Part shown: positions 35,394 to 54,456 of the stretch, in pieces
Layout of the letters: every line of letters begins with the position of its first letter
How positions within the stretch are numbered: the stretch's first letter is position 1
From: Gammaproteobacteria bacterium
Lineage (GTDB): Bacteria; Pseudomonadota; Gammaproteobacteria; UBA4575
Assembly (NCBI GenBank): GCA_022824965.1
Contig: JAJDYY010000008.1
Coordinates: 64,284 to 128,283, forward strand
DNA: 64,000 bases
Direction of reading: 5' to 3'
Translations under genes and position numbers: made by a program
The notes under the pieces: model-generated
Told to the model about the DNA's origin: nothing
Databases searched by the model: none
Seen by the model: the letters and a program-made list of their open reading frames with translations, nothing else

Positions 35394-36584
35394 TTAGTCG
35401 ATGATCTTCGAGACTTTTCCGGCCCCGACCGTGCGACCGCCTTCACGGATGGCGAAACGCAGTCCCTTTTCCATGGCGATCGGTGCGATCAGCGAAACCG
35501 TCATCTGCACGTTGTCGCCGGGCATCACCATCTCGGTGCCGCTTGGCAGGTCCACCGCGCCGGTGACGTCCGTGGTACGGAAGTAGAACTGCGGGCGATA
35601 GCCGTTGAAGAACGGGGTATGCCGGCCGCCTTCTTCCTTGCTGAGGATGTAGACCTCGGCCTCGAACTTGGTGTGCGGGGTGATGCTGCCGGGTTTGCAC
35701 AGCACCTGTCCACGCTCGACCTCGTCGCGCTTGGTGCCACGCAGCAGCACGCCGACGTTATCACCTGCCTGACCCTGGTCCAGCAGCTTGCGAAACATCT
35801 CCACGCCCGTGCAGGTCGTGGTCGTTGTGTCGCGGATTCCCACGATTTCAATTTCATCACCGACCTTGACCACACCGCGCTCCACGCGCCCGGTCACCAC
35901 GGTGCCTCGACCGGAGATCGAGAAGACATCCTCGACCGGCATGATGAAGTCCCCGTCAATGGCCCGCTCGGGCTCGGGAACGAAGGCATCCATTTCTTCC
36001 ACCAGCTTGACGATGGAAGGAATCCCGGTTTCCGAGGTATCGCCTTCCAGGGCCTTCAGTGCGGAGCCGACGACGATCGGTGTGTCATCGCCCGGGAATT
36101 CGTAGGTCGACAAGAGGTCGCGGACCTCCATTTCAACCAGTTCGAGCAGCTCGGGATCATCGACCTGGTCCGACTTGTTCATGTACACCAGGATATGGGG
36201 GACTCCGACCTGGCGTGCCAGCAGGATGTGCTCACGTGTCTGGGGCATGGGGCCGTCCGCAGCACTGACCACCAGAATGGCACCGTCCATCTGCGCGGCA
36301 CCCGTGATCATGTTCTTCACATAGTCGGCATGACCCGGGCAGTCCACATGGGCGTAGTGGCGATTAACGCTCTCGTACTCGACGTGGGCCGTGGCAATGG
36401 TGATGCCGCGCTCACGTTCTTCCGGTGCATTGTCGATCTGGTCGTAGGTCCTGTACTCGCCGCCATGGGTCTCACCCATGACCTTGGTCATGGCCGCCGT
36501 CAAGGTCGTCTTGCCGTGGTCTACGTGACCAATCGTCCCGACGTTGACGTGCGGTTTGGTACGTTCGAACTTCTCTTTAGACAT
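35394..36584 (-). CDS. tuf: Elongation factor Tu
   Basis: 396 residues. GTP-binding motifs [18 protein letters not shown] and NKSD, then the two beta-barrel domains. It lies 42 bp after fusA. Only this copy occurs in the window; there is none beside tRNA-Trp and secE. Confidence 0.98.
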   Translation of the reverse strand: MSKEKFERTKPHVNVGTIGHVDHGKTTLTAAMTKVMGETHGGEYRTYDQIDNAPEERERGITIATAHVEYESVNRHYAHVDCPGHADYVKNMITGAAQMDGAILVVSAADGPMPQTREHILLARQVGVPHILVYMNKSDQVDDPELLELVEMEVRDLLSTYEFPGDDTPIVVGSALKALEGDTSETGIPSIVKLVEEMDAFVPEPERAIDGDFIMPVEDVFSISGRGTVVTGRVERGVVKVGDEIEIVGIRDTTTTTCTGVEMFRKLLDQGQAGDNVGVLLRGTKRDEVERGQVLCKPGSITPHTKFEAEVYILSKEEGGRHTPFFNGYRPQFYFRTTDVTGAVDLPSGTEMVMPGDNVQMTVSLIAPIAMEKGLRFAIREGGRTVGAGKVSKIID

Positions 36585-36626
36585 CTTTCTCTACCTCTTG
36601 AAATATCTTAATGCCAATACCTTGGC

Positions 36627-38726
36627 TTAGCCATTCTTTTTGATGATCGCATCGGCAAGATTGCCTGGTACTTCTTTGTACTTGTGGAATTCCATGGAAT
36701 AGGTGGCACGTCCCTGGGTTGCCGAACGCAGGTCCGTGGCGTAGCCGAACATCTCTGCCAGCGGGACCTCCGATGAAATCACCTTGCCCGAAGGACTGTC
36801 CTCCATACCGCCCACCATGCCACGGCGACGACTGAGATCTCCCACGACATCCCCCATGTGCTCCTCGGGGGTCACCACCTCGACTTTCATGACGGGCTCG
36901 AGCAATACCGGGTCTGCCTGGCGGGCGCCATCGCGAAAGGCCATGGAACCTGCGATCTTGAACGCCATCTCGGAGGAGTCCACATCGTGGAAGGAGCCGT
37001 CATACAGCGTGACCTTGACGTCGACGACCGGGTAGCCCGCGATCACGCCGTTGTAGATGGCTTCCTTGACGCCTTTCTCCACGGCCGGAATGTATTCCTT
37101 CGGTATCACGCCGCCAACGATCTTGTTTTCAAACTCGAAACCGTCTCCCGGTTCCTGCGGCTCGATTTTCAGGTACACGTGCCCGTACTGTCCGCGTCCA
37201 CCGGACTGGCGCACAAACTTGCCTTCCTGCTCGACATCTCTGCGGATGGTTTCACGGTAGGAGACCTGCGGGGCACCGACATTGGCTTCCACGCTGAATT
37301 CGCGTTTCATGCGGTCAACGATGATGTCGAGATGCAGCTCGCCCATGCCGGAAATGATGGTCTGGCCGGACTCCTCGTCCGTTCGCACCCGAAACGAAGG
37401 GTCTTCCCGGGCCAGCTTCTGCAGGGCGATACTCATCTTCTCCTGGTCGGACTTGGTTTTCGGCTCGACGGCCACCGAGATGACCGGTTCCGGGAATTCC
37501 ATGCGCTCCAGGGTGATCGCCTTGTCGATATCGCACAGGGTTTCGCCGGTGGCCACGTCCTTCAGACCGACGGCAGCTGCGATGTCCCCGGCCCGGACTT
37601 CCTTGATCTCTTCACGCGAGTTCGAATGCATCTGCAGGATCCGCCCGACCCGTTCCTTCCTGCTCTTGACCGGGTTGTAGACGGTATCCCCTGAATTCAG
37701 CACCCCGGAGTACACGCGGAAGAAAGTGAGCGTGCCCACGTAGGGGTCGGTGGCAATCTTGAACGCCAGGGATGCGAACGGCTCATCGTCCGAAGGCCCG
37801 CGCTCCACCGTGGTGTCCTCGCCGTTCTCCACGATCCCCTGAATGGCGGGGACGTCGGTCGGTGAAGGCATGAATTCGATGATGGCATCCAGCAGGGCCT
37901 GTACCCCCTTGTTCTTGAAGGCCGTGCCGCACAGGGCAGGCACGATCTCGTTGGACAGGGTGCGGATTCGAAGTCCCTTGCGGATATCTTCCTCGGACAG
38001 GGTTCCGTTCTCGAGGTAGTGCTCCATGATCTCCTCGGAGGATTCCGCGGCCGCCTCGACCATCTTGTCATGCCACTCCTGGGCCTCGGCTTTCAGCTCG
38101 TCGGGAATCTCGACTTCCTCGAACGTCGTGCCCTTGTCCTCTTCATTCCAGTAAATCGCCTTCATCTTGATCAGGTCGACCACGCCCTTGAAGTTTTCCT
38201 CGGCGCCGATCGCGAGTTGGATCGGCACGGGGTTGGAGCCCAGCCGTTCCTTGATCTGGCCGACCACGCGCAGGAAGTTCGCACCGGTACGGTCCATCTT
38301 GTTGACGAAGGCCATGCGCGGCACCTTGTACTTGTTCGCCTGTCGCCACACGGTCTCCGACTGCGGCTCGACACCGCCGACCGCACAAAATACGGCACAG
38401 GCCCCGTCGAGGACGCGAAGCGAGCGCTCCACCTCGATGGTGAAATCCACGTGGCCCGGAGTATCGATGATATTGATGCGATGCTCGTCAAACTGCTTGT
38501 CCATGCCATCCCAGAAACACGTGGTCGCCGCCGAGGTGATGGTGATTCCGCGTTCCTGCTCCTGCTCCATCCAGTCCATGACGGCTTCCCCGTCGTGCAC
38601 CTCGCCGATCTTGTGCGAGATGCCGGTATAGAACAGGATGCGCTCGGTCGCCGTGGTCTTGCCGGCATCGATGTGCGCCATGATGCCGATATTGCGGTAG
38701 CGCGAGATCGGTGTTTTGCGTGCCAC
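36627..38726 (-). CDS. fusA: Elongation factor G
   Basis: 699 residues, translocase GTPase. G motifs [37 protein letters not shown] and [10 protein letters not shown]; domains II-V follow, including [15 protein letters not shown] in domain IV. It lies between rpsG and tuf. Confidence 0.98.
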   Translation of the reverse strand: MARKTPISRYRNIGIMAHIDAGKTTATERILFYTGISHKIGEVHDGEAVMDWMEQEQERGITITSAATTCFWDGMDKQFDEHRINIIDTPGHVDFTIEVERSLRVLDGACAVFCAVGGVEPQSETVWRQANKYKVPRMAFVNKMDRTGANFLRVVGQIKERLGSNPVPIQLAIGAEENFKGVVDLIKMKAIYWNEEDKGTTFEEVEIPDELKAEAQEWHDKMVEAAAESSEEIMEHYLENGTLSEEDIRKGLRIRTLSNEIVPALCGTAFKNKGVQALLDAIIEFMPSPTDVPAIQGIVENGEDTTVERGPSDDEPFASLAFKIATDPYVGTLTFFRVYSGVLNSGDTVYNPVKSRKERVGRILQMHSNSREEIKEVRAGDIAAAVGLKDVATGETLCDIDKAITLERMEFPEPVISVAVEPKTKSDQEKMSIALQKLAREDPSFRVRTDEESGQTIISGMGELHLDIIVDRMKREFSVEANVGAPQVSYRETIRRDVEQEGKFVRQSGGRGQYGHVYLKIEPQEPGDGFEFENKIVGGVIPKEYIPAVEKGVKEAIYNGVIAGYPVVDVKVTLYDGSFHDVDSSEMAFKIAGSMAFRDGARQADPVLLEPVMKVEVVTPEEHMGDVVGDLSRRRGMVGGMEDSPSGKVISSEVPLAEMFGYATDLRSATQGRATYSMEFHKYKEVPGNLADAIIKKNG

Positions 38727-38749
38727 GGTGAAATTCCTGAATTAAGGGA

Positions 38750-39232
<483 letters not shown>

Positions 39233-39249
39233 TCAGTAAAACGGGACAA

Positions 39250-39624
<375 letters not shown>

Positions 39625-39640
39625 AAATTTTCTATACCTA

Positions 39641-39674
39641 AAACAAACAACAGGCCGATGAAACATCGGCCTGT
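39641..39674 (-). terminator. Strong hairpin with T-rich tail in the rpsL leader (attenuator or terminator)
   Basis: An 11-bp perfect stem (ACAGGCCGATG with its complement) around a three-base loop, followed on the minus strand by TTGTTTGTTTT. It lies downstream of the str promoter and about 17 bp before rpsL, so it can both stop rpoC read-through and attenuate str transcription. Confidence 0.7.
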
Positions 39675-39686
39675 GTTAGCCGCGAA

Positions 39687-39715
39687 ATTGTAAAAACCAT
39701 CCTGCTTTCTGTCAA
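39687..39715 (-). promoter_or_regulatory. Sigma-70 promoter of the str block
   Basis: TTGACA and TACAAT with an ideal 17-bp spacer, just after the rpoC stop codon and about 65 bp before rpsL. The best promoter match I saw in the window. Confidence 0.8.
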
Positions 39716-39720
39716 GCAGG
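39692..39720 (-). terminator. Candidate rpoC terminator overlapping the str -35 box
   Basis: CCTGCTT and AAGCAGG form a 7-bp stem with a six-base loop, followed four bases later by five T on the minus strand. The loop and one arm contain the TTGACA of the str promoter. Confidence 0.55.
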
Positions 39721-39728
39721 CCTTTTGC

Positions 39729-43982
<4,254 letters not shown>

Positions 43983-44054
43983 AATCTTCCTCGTACCCTT
44001 TGCCTGCCGTGATGGCCTCTCTACGTTACGTACCCGGTATCCTGTGCGCCCGGA

Positions 44055-48137
<4,083 letters not shown>

Positions 48138-48168
48138 CGAGATCACCCCGTTATCAAAACGCGCATAC

Positions 48169-48198
48169 AAAAAGGCCCGACAGCGCCTGCAGGCGCTG
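48169..48198 (-). terminator. Hairpin plus T run between rplL and rpoB (attenuator)
   Basis: An 18-bp perfect palindrome folds into CAGCGCC/GGCGCTG with a four-base loop; five T follow on the minus strand after six bases. It lies between rplL and rpoB, where E. coli has a partial terminator that lowers beta/beta' output relative to L7/L12. Confidence 0.7.
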
Positions 48199-48231
48199 GC
48201 TGGTCCGTCTAGGGATTGGATAGAGCAACGA

Positions 48232-48606
48232 TTACTTGAGCTCTACGGTCGCACCGGCTTCTTCAAGTTGCCCCTTGATTTCTTCGGCCCCTTCCTTGGC
48301 TACAGCCTCCTTGAGCGTGGAAGGAACCCCTTCGACCATGTCCTTGGCTTCCTTAAGGCCCAGCCCGGTAATGGCGCGCACTACCTTGATGACGGCAATC
48401 TTGTTGTCGCCAAAGCTGGTCATGACCACATCAAACTCGTCTTTCTCGGCTTCGGCCGCAGCCCCGCCGTCGGCCACCGCTGCAGGTGCAGCTACCGCAG
48501 CCGCAGACACGCCGAACTTCTCTTCCATGGCCGACACCAGGTCAACCACTTCCATGACGCTCATCTCAGAGATCGTCTCAAGAATATCTTCTTTCGTAAC
48601 TGCCAT
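48232..48606 (-). CDS. rplL: 50S ribosomal protein L7/L12
   Basis: 124 residues. N-terminal dimerisation domain, alanine-rich hinge ([20 protein letters not shown]) and C-terminal factor-binding domain with [26 protein letters not shown] six bases before the ATG of [10 protein letters not shown] fixes this start over nearby in-frame codons. Confidence 0.97.
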   Translation of the reverse strand: MAVTKEDILETISEMSVMEVVDLVSAMEEKFGVSAAAVAAPAAVADGGAAAEAEKDEFDVVMTSFGDNKIAVIKVVRAITGLGLKEAKDMVEGVPSTLKEAVAKEGAEEIKGQLEEAGATVELK

Positions 48607-48689
48607 TTTCATCTCCTCGTCAAAAACAAAACCCAAAACTCAACAGACCCAAAACCTTTCACATATCTTTCCTGCAGGGCACCCCTTTT

Positions 48690-49220
48690 TTAACCTGCGG
48701 CCTCTTTCTGCTCGCGAACGGCCGCCACGGTCCTTACCAGTTTTCCGTGAGGTGCCGCCAGGGTGCGGACAAATTTCTCGATCGGTGCCTTCATGACGGC
48801 CATCAGCAGCGCGATGGCCTGTTCCTTGTTCGGCAGGCTGGAGAGCTTCTCCAGCGCGGAAGCCTCGAGCAGCTCGCCGTCGACGGCGATCAGCCGCACG
48901 GCCAGCAATTCATTCTCCTCGGCGAAATCCTTGGCGAGGCGCGCAGCAGAACCCGGGTCCTCCTGCGAGAACATCAGCATCAGGGGTCCTGAAAGTGCCT
49001 CGCTCATGCACTCATAGGACGTGCCTTCCAATGCACGTCGTGCCAGCGTGTTCTTGATCACCCGCAGGTACACGCCTTGTTCGCGTGCCTGGGCGCGCAG
49101 CCCGGTGAGCTCGCTGACCGTCAGGCCGCGGTACTCGGCCGCGATCACCGAATGTGCACTTGCCGCCACCTCGGCGACTTCGCTCACCACTTCTTTCTTT
49201 TGTTCAATTCGTAATGCCAT
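48690..49220 (-). CDS. rplJ: 50S ribosomal protein L10
   Basis: 176 residues, base of the L7/L12 stalk; N-terminal rRNA-binding domain and C-terminal helix that binds L7/L12 dimers. Only about 50 bp separate it from rplA, so the long L10-binding leader of E. coli is not present in that form. Confidence 0.97.
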   Translation of the reverse strand: MALRIEQKKEVVSEVAEVAASAHSVIAAEYRGLTVSELTGLRAQAREQGVYLRVIKNTLARRALEGTSYECMSEALSGPLMLMFSQEDPGSAARLAKDFAEENELLAVRLIAVDGELLEASALEKLSSLPNKEQAIALLMAVMKAPIEKFVRTLAAPHGKLVRTVAAVREQKEAAG

Positions 49221-49272
49221 TACACGTTCCCTGAGATTCAGCGTACAACGGTTGAAATTCGATCATTCTGCC

Positions 49273-49965
49273 TTAGGTCAACACGGCCTGGTCCACCTGC
49301 ACACCGGGGCCCATGGTGGATGAAACGGTCACCTTCTTGATGTAAATGCCCTTGGCAGAGGCCGGCTTGGCCTTGACCAGGGCTGCGAGCAGCGCTTTCA
49401 GGTTCTCCTCCAGCGCCTTGGTCTCGAACGTGACCTTGCCGATCGTGCAGTGAATCAGCCCACCGCGGTCGGTCTTGAACCGCACCTGTCCGGCCTTGGC
49501 ATTCTCCACGGCACCGGCCACATCCGGTGTAACCGTTCCCACCTTGGGGTTTGGCATCAGCCCGCGCGGGCCCAGGATCTGTCCCAGTTGCCCGACCACT
49601 TTCATGGCCTCCGGGGCCGCGATAGCCACATCAAAATCGATCTGCCCTTGCTTGACCTGTTCTGCCAGATCGTCCAATCCGACCAGGTCCGCGCCTACAG
49701 CTTTTGCGGCCTCGGCCGGCTGACCCTCGGCAAACACGGCCACCCGGACCGTCTTTCCCGTGCCATGCGGGAGCACCGATGCGCCTCGCACCACCTGGTC
49801 CGATTTTCTCGGGTCCACGCCCAGCTTCACGCAGACATCCACGGTCTCCTCGAAGCGGGCCGCGGCACAGTCCTTCACCAGTTGCAGCCCCTCATCCGGA
49901 AGATAGGTCTTGTCGACTCCAACCTTTTCCTGTGCGGCACGCATTTTCTTGCCCGGTTTCGCCAT
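49273..49965 (-). CDS. rplA: 50S ribosomal protein L1
   Basis: 230 residues from [16 protein letters not shown]. Motifs [18 protein letters not shown] and the C-terminal [17 protein letters not shown] are intact. It lies 4 bp after rplK. Confidence 0.97.
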   Translation of the reverse strand: MAKPGKKMRAAQEKVGVDKTYLPDEGLQLVKDCAAARFEETVDVCVKLGVDPRKSDQVVRGASVLPHGTGKTVRVAVFAEGQPAEAAKAVGADLVGLDDLAEQVKQGQIDFDVAIAAPEAMKVVGQLGQILGPRGLMPNPKVGTVTPDVAGAVENAKAGQVRFKTDRGGLIHCTIGKVTFETKALEENLKALLAALVKAKPASAKGIYIKKVTVSSTMGPGVQVDQAVLT

Positions 49966-49969
49966 GTCT

Positions 49970-50401
49970 CTAGACTCCTTCCACTTCCAGGCCCATGCTG
50001 CGGGCACTGCCGGCGATGGTGCGAACGGCAGCATCCATGTCGGCGGCTGTAATATCCGGCATCTTCACCTTGGCGATCTCCTCAAGTTGGGCACGGTTGA
50101 CCTTGCCGACCTTTTCCGTGTTCGGGCGCCCGCTGCCCTTGTCCAGCCGGGCCGCCTTTTTCAGCAGCACCGAGGCCGGCGGGGTCTTGGTGATGAAGGT
50201 GAAGCTTCGGTCATTGAAGACCTCGATCACCACAGGCACCGGCATACCCTTCTCCAGGCCCTGGGTCTGGGTGTTGAATTCCTTGCAGAAGTCCATGATG
50301 TTGACGCCGTGCTGCCCCAGTGCCGGGCCGACCGGCGGGCTGGGGTTGGCATCGCCTGCGGGGACCTGCAGCTTGATGAATGCTTCTGTCTTTTTTGCCA
50401 T
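49970..50401 (-). CDS. rplK: 50S ribosomal protein L11
   Basis: 143 residues; N-terminal proline-rich [21 protein letters not shown]-terminal rRNA-binding domain with [21 protein letters not shown]. GTPase-centre protein. Confidence 0.98.
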   Translation of the reverse strand: MAKKTEAFIKLQVPAGDANPSPPVGPALGQHGVNIMDFCKEFNTQTQGLEKGMPVPVVIEVFNDRSFTFITKTPPASVLLKKAARLDKGSGRPNTEKVGKVNRAQLEEIAKVKMPDITAADMDAAVRTIAGSARSMGLEVEGV

Positions 50402-50420
50402 GGCTCTCGTTCCTTGCGTG

Positions 50421-50948
50421 CTAGCCTTTTTCCACCTGGCCGAAGCCCAGTTCCACCGGGGTCGAGCGTCCGAAGATCTGCACGGCCACCAGCATGCGGC
50501 TCTTCTCGTAGTTCACTTCCTCGACCACGCCATTGAAATCGTTGAACGGTCCATCGGTGACACGGACCACCTCGCCGGGCTCGAACAATACCTTGGGTTT
50601 GGGCTGGTCCACCCCTTCCTGCATGCGCTCCTTGATGTTCTGCGCCTCTTTCTCGGTGATCGGGGCAGGCTTTTCGGTGGACCCGCCGATGAAGCCGAGC
50701 ACTTTAGGGCAATCCTTGACCAGGTGCCAGGTGTCATCGTTCATCTCCATCTTCATCAGCACGTAGCCCGGGAAAAACTTCCGTTCGCTGCGCCGTTTCT
50801 GGCCTTCTCGCATCTCCACGACTTCCTCGACCGGCACCAGGATCTCGCCGAAACTGTCCTGCATCTCGAACCGCTCGATCCGCTCCGCGAGCGAGCGCTT
50901 GACCTGGTGTTCAAACCCGGAATACGCATGCACTACATACCAACGCAT
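50421..50948 (-). CDS. nusG: Transcription elongation/termination factor NusG
   Basis: 175 residues from [23 protein letters not shown] domain (about 1-115) and KOW domain ([19 protein letters not shown]). It follows secE by about 16 bp. Confidence 0.97.
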   Translation of the reverse strand: MRWYVVHAYSGFEHQVKRSLAERIERFEMQDSFGEILVPVEEVVEMREGQKRRSERKFFPGYVLMKMEMNDDTWHLVKDCPKVLGFIGGSTEKPAPITEKEAQNIKERMQEGVDQPKPKVLFEPGEVVRVTDGPFNDFNGVVEEVNYEKSRMLVAVQIFGRSTPVELGFGQVEKG

Positions 50949-50964
50949 TGCCATCAGCCAGCCC

Positions 50965-51333
50965 CTATCGGATCACCAGCTGGATCAAGGAAGAGAGTCC
51001 CCGGTCCACCAGCCACAAGAACAGCGCGAGAATGACGACGACGATGAGTACCACCGCCGTGGTCTGCAACGTCTCGATGCGGGTCGGCCAGACCATCTTG
51101 CGCACCTCGGTGCGCGCATCCTGCATGAAGCCTGCAAACTGGCGGCCCTGCTCTGTCATCAGGGCAATGACCGCTGCCAGCACGATGGCTGCCACGATGA
51201 CCAGGACCCGGTACAACAGCGCCAGATCGGCGAAGATATAGAACGCGAGCAGGCTGGCCCCGACGATTCCGGCCGATACGGCCAGTTTCACGGTATCCAT
51301 GCTGCTCGGAGTCGCGTCAGCTTTTCCCGCCAT
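50965..51333 (-). CDS. secE: Protein translocase subunit SecE
   Basis: 122 residues from [16 protein letters not shown]. Three membrane helices as in enteric SecE, with the conserved cytoplasmic segment [17 protein letters not shown] before the last helix. The open frame further upstream overlaps tRNA-Trp. Confidence 0.94.
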   Translation of the reverse strand: MAGKADATPSSMDTVKLAVSAGIVGASLLAFYIFADLALLYRVLVIVAAIVLAAVIALMTEQGRQFAGFMQDARTEVRKMVWPTRIETLQTTAVVLIVVVILALFLWLVDRGLSSLIQLVIR

Positions 51334-51387
51334 GTGCCTGCCTAAAGTTGCAACCTGTAGATGTGTAGCCCTGGACCGCATCCGTAC

Positions 51388-51463
51388 TGGCAGGCCAGGA
51401 GGGAATCGAACCCCCAACCTGCGGTTTTGGAGACCGCCGCTCTGCCAATTGAGCTACTGGCCT
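51388..51463 (-). tRNA. tRNA-Trp (anticodon CCA)
   Basis: 76 bases, with encoded 3' CCA. The acceptor stem AGGCCAG/CTGGCCT, D-arm GCTC...GAGC, anticodon arm around CTCCAAA and T-arm with GGTTCGATTCC fold correctly. It is the first element of the secE-nusG-rplK unit. Confidence 0.97.
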
Positions 51464-51495
51464 TCACTCAGTACCTTGCAATTGCCAAACAACTA

Positions 51496-51524
51496 AGTAT
51501 ATCGAGATTTCTGGGCGTTTGGAA
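51496..51524 (-). promoter_or_regulatory. Candidate promoter for tRNA-Trp-secE-nusG
   Basis: On the minus strand TTCCAA and TATACT are 17 bp apart, about 33 bp before the tRNA. The -10 is good, the -35 weak. Confidence 0.5.
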
Positions 51525-51565
51525 CAGCTATCTGCGAAAGATTGCAGCCCCACAGGCGCATGGAA

Positions 51566-52345
51566 TCACGGGGCCGTATTCGTCGTGAGCAGGCTTTCCA
51601 GCAGGTTGAGATCAATGATACGACTTGGGTTCAAGCTTCCCTGGGAAGCGGTGGCCGGCGCATCCGGCTCTCCCAGGTGGTCCACCACGAGACTGGCACC
51701 GCTGAAATCATGGGTACGGGTGTACTGGCTTACCGTGATCACTGTCCTGAGTCCGGCCCCGAGTGCAGCTCTCAGTCCGTTCTGCGAATCCTCGATCACC
51801 AGGCATGCAAGAGGGTCTTCACCCAGTTCCTGCAAGACATAATGATAGACGTCGGGAGCAGGTTTTTTTCTCGGGACCACATTCCCGGCCGCGATCACAT
51901 CGAACCACTTGGGTGCCGCCGGGTCCAGACTTGTCTCAAGAAGAGTGGTTACATTGCTGTGGGTGGTCGTCGTGGCGATGCCCAGGCGAACACCGGCATC
52001 GCGCATCTCCTGGGTCAGACGTTTTACGCCGGGACGCAACGGAATTTGACCCGATGACAAAGCCTCATGAAATTTTCTTGTCTTGATTTGATGCAGACTC
52101 TCAATGAAGTCCGGCATGCAGTCCGGTTTGCTATATACAGGCGAGTAGTGATCGATGTAGTGGTGAATGCGTTCTTGGCCGCCCGTCACTGCAAGCAATT
52201 CGTCATACAGCTCGGGAGACCAGCGCCAGTTCAACCCCTCCTGTTCGAAGGCGCGATTAAACGACTGACGGTGGGCTTCTTCCGTCTCGGCAATCGTGCC
52301 ATCCACATCAAATATCAAAGCAGCCAGTTTCAAGTCGATCTGCAA
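51566..52345 (-). CDS. cbbY: CbbY-type HAD phosphatase
   Basis: 259 residues, HAD superfamily with a helical cap. The nucleophile and acid aspartates are in LIFDVDGTIAETEEAHRQSFN (Asp13 and Asp15), the threonine loop in ATTTTHSN, the lysine in PRKKPAPDVYHY, and the final acids in VIEDSQNG. The wording of the cap (WSPELYDELLAVTGGQERIHHYI) matches CbbY, which removes the RuBisCO inhibitor xylulose-1,5-bisphosphate. No ATG is available: the start is TTG, with a stop two codons earlier, right where base composition drops. No cbbLS is seen here, so the substrate is inferred. Confidence 0.75.
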   Translation of the reverse strand: MQIDLKLAALIFDVDGTIAETEEAHRQSFNRAFEQEGLNWRWSPELYDELLAVTGGQERIHHYIDHYSPVYSKPDCMPDFIESLHQIKTRKFHEALSSGQIPLRPGVKRLTQEMRDAGVRLGIATTTTHSNVTTLLETSLDPAAPKWFDVIAAGNVVPRKKPAPDVYHYVLQELGEDPLACLVIEDSQNGLRAALGAGLRTVITVSQYTRTHDFSGASLVVDHLGEPDAPATASQGSLNPSRIIDLNLLESLLTTNTAP

Positions 52346-52473
52346 AATTTATACGATCCAGGAAATCTGGATAGACGACTTTCTACATCCAAATTTATGG
52401 ATCAATCTTCAAATGCGTTTACGTACCAGAGGTATACCGAAATATATGTGCTCATATTTAAGAAGAGCCGTGA

Positions 52474-54312
52474 TTATTCACCCTCATCCTGTACTACTGG
52501 AGGCTGCACTAGCACCTCTTCTAACAAGCTAAACACCGTTTGAAAATGCTGGAAATCATCTGGAGTCCCATTTTCACAGAGCCAGTCGCAAAGATTACGT
52601 TTCTCATCCCAATCAACAGTCCATTCTTCTGGGATCGTTTTTTTCTCGCCTCTTTCCTCTGCTGTATGTTCGGACTTGATATTAATGAACGCAGACTTAA
52701 TTTTTTTTGCTTCTTCTAAGATTGCCCGTGGGAATAAGTTTTCAATCCCTTTTGTAATTGGGTGTGTCGCCTGAAAAGAAACCTTTCTCCTGAACAAATT
52801 CCCTTCCGATTGCCTGGTATAATCTTTATCACAATCATAAAGAAGCACTATCTTCTGGGGAAGAGAGCCGGATAGCTTTGCAGTCTGCCAAAATTTATCT
52901 AAATTTCGACTACCCCCGCCATCTTTGAGTTCAAACTTTTCAAGCAGCTCTTGTTGATTTAGCAATTCCGCAGCCTTCTGAATATATTTCACATCAGTGG
53001 CACCCTCGACAAATACCATCGGCTTTTGGGCGCTATCGATTGCTGCTCTAATATCATCGGTAAACCGCCTCGTTTCAGAAAATGTAGAGTAGGCATTCCC
53101 GAATTCATTAAATTCCTCGGGGCTTATTTTGTGCCCTTGAGGTAAGCGATACAATGCGAATCCATTTTCACCAAAGAGGTTTCTCATGCCGAGGACGAAA
53201 AGCGGGGAATGTGTTGTTATCACGAATTGGACCCGCGGAAACATTTTTATCAAGCGGGGGAGAATTTCGTATTGATGAACCACATGCAGGTGAAGGTCAA
53301 TCTCATCAATAATTACAACACCTCGTATCTTATTTGCATCGGTCAGAGGTGCTAGAGACAAATCAAAGTCTCGCAGAATGGATAAAAAGAGATTAAGTAA
53401 ACATGTTTCACCGCTGGATAACTGGAAAATGTTGGGGACGAGTTTTTTATCGCCCTCTATTATCGAAACGACCCTGTTAAGCCTTCTGCCAACTCCAAAT
53501 CGTATATTTTGATTTCCTTTAATCACGTTACGAACAATCTGAAGTGCAATGTCATACACGTCTGTTGCCCGTCCAGAATATCCTGTTGCTTCTATGATAC
53601 GGGTAGACTGATCCCCTGACGGCACATCAACCTCACGGGTTTGTAGCTCAAAAGCACTTTGGTCAAAAATCACATCGAATAACCAGTTCTGATTATTCCA
53701 GAGAGGTGAATAGTTGATGACGTTCCGATCCGAATATCCATGCAAATGTTTTAAGTTCATATATTTAGCCTTGGCTCTCAGATTTTCTTCATTGAGCCAT
53801 GCCGGTTCTTCAAATCGGTTTGGAGGAAAATAGAGGATGCAGTTTTTGGAAAAGAGATCTTCAAGTTTTTTTTCCGACCCAGATTGAGAAATACTGGACA
53901 TGTACTCATGCTCTCCGTGCGGAATTTGATTCCAAGCATCCTCAGCATCTCCATTAGGAAGCCCATCCAACATTTTTTCATTTTCTTGTTTGATCCTATC
54001 CAATCTTAGCTCTAGGACAAACAACCCATCTTCAAAATCTACTTTCGTGAAATAAAAATCTTTCCCCGACTTGATATAGGAATTACTTCGAAATTTGTAA
54101 ACCTTACCCTGTTCCACTTCTGGTGTGTCAGGATATGTTGCACTCTGGGCCGAGATTAATCCGTTCACGATATGGGACAGCGCTATGCTCTTTCCAGAGC
54201 CATTCTCACCAACCAATAAAACAGGTTTTGGAACATCGCCCTCAAAGGGTAATTCAATATCAAGGTGGTCAATCGGGCCGTAATTGGCAATCTGGATTCG
54301 TTTCGTATACAC
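52474..54312 (-). CDS. OLD-family ATPase with C-terminal TOPRIM nuclease domain
   Basis: 612 residues. An ABC/SMC-type ATPase with Walker A GENGSGKS at residues 35-42, the signature region FQLSSGETCLLNLFL, Walker B VVIIDEIDLHLH near residue 327 and the H-loop ITTHSPLFVLGM near 367. A TOPRIM domain follows: the glutamate in MVFVEGATDVKYI near 430 and aspartates in VLLYDCDKDYT near 490. Proteins of this type are nucleases in phage defence (OLD, and GajA of Gabija). No GajB helicase, reverse transcriptase or AriB partner is adjacent, so it may act alone. It begins at GTG. Composition is AT-rich compared with the core genes. Confidence 0.8.
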   Translation of the reverse strand: MYTKRIQIANYGPIDHLDIELPFEGDVPKPVLLVGENGSGKSIALSHIVNGLISAQSATYPDTPEVEQGKVYKFRSNSYIKSGKDFYFTKVDFEDGLFVLELRLDRIKQENEKMLDGLPNGDAEDAWNQIPHGEHEYMSSISQSGSEKKLEDLFSKNCILYFPPNRFEEPAWLNEENLRAKAKYMNLKHLHGYSDRNVINYSPLWNNQNWLFDVIFDQSAFELQTREVDVPSGDQSTRIIEATGYSGRATDVYDIALQIVRNVIKGNQNIRFGVGRRLNRVVSIIEGDKKLVPNIFQLSSGETCLLNLFLSILRDFDLSLAPLTDANKIRGVVIIDEIDLHLHVVHQYEILPRLIKMFPRVQFVITTHSPLFVLGMRNLFGENGFALYRLPQGHKISPEEFNEFGNAYSTFSETRRFTDDIRAAIDSAQKPMVFVEGATDVKYIQKAAELLNQQELLEKFELKDGGGSRNLDKFWQTAKLSGSLPQKIVLLYDCDKDYTRQSEGNLFRRKVSFQATHPITKGIENLFPRAILEEAKKIKSAFINIKSEHTAEERGEKKTIPEEWTVDWDEKRNLCDWLCENGTPDDFQHFQTVFSLLEEVLVQPPVVQDEGE

Positions 54313-54324
54313 GGTAAAATTTTT

Positions 54325-54342
54325 GGAGTTATATGCTTAAGT
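54325..54342 (-). promoter_or_regulatory. Island element B, promoter-proximal block shared with element A
   Basis: On the minus strand the 18 bases ACTTAAGCATATAACTCC lie 12 bp before the GTG of the OLD-family gene. They differ at one base from the block before the small gene at 55226. The block includes TATAAC, usable as a -10, which would put the transcript start within about 10 bases of the start codon. Confidence 0.55.
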
Positions 54343-54440
54343 TGACAGATGATTAGAGGAATGAATCATGTCAGAACTAAAGATCATCCCTTTTCCTGGA
54401 ACTTCTCGGCCAGTTCCATCAGGGAGGTACCCTTGCGGGA

Positions 54441-54454
54441 CACCTTGCAAGGTG
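54441..54454. repeat. 14-bp perfect palindrome after the membrane-protein gene
   Basis: CACCTTGCAAGGTG is self-complementary and ends 2 bp beyond the stop codon of the neighbouring minus-strand gene. It could be a protein-binding site; the stem is too short for a convincing terminator. Confidence 0.4.
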
Positions 54455-54456
54455 AT

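Noticed and set aside
54349..54440. Minus-strand frame ending KGTSLMELAEKFQEKG, possibly a transposase scrap
   Set aside because: Too short to assign; only a loose resemblance.
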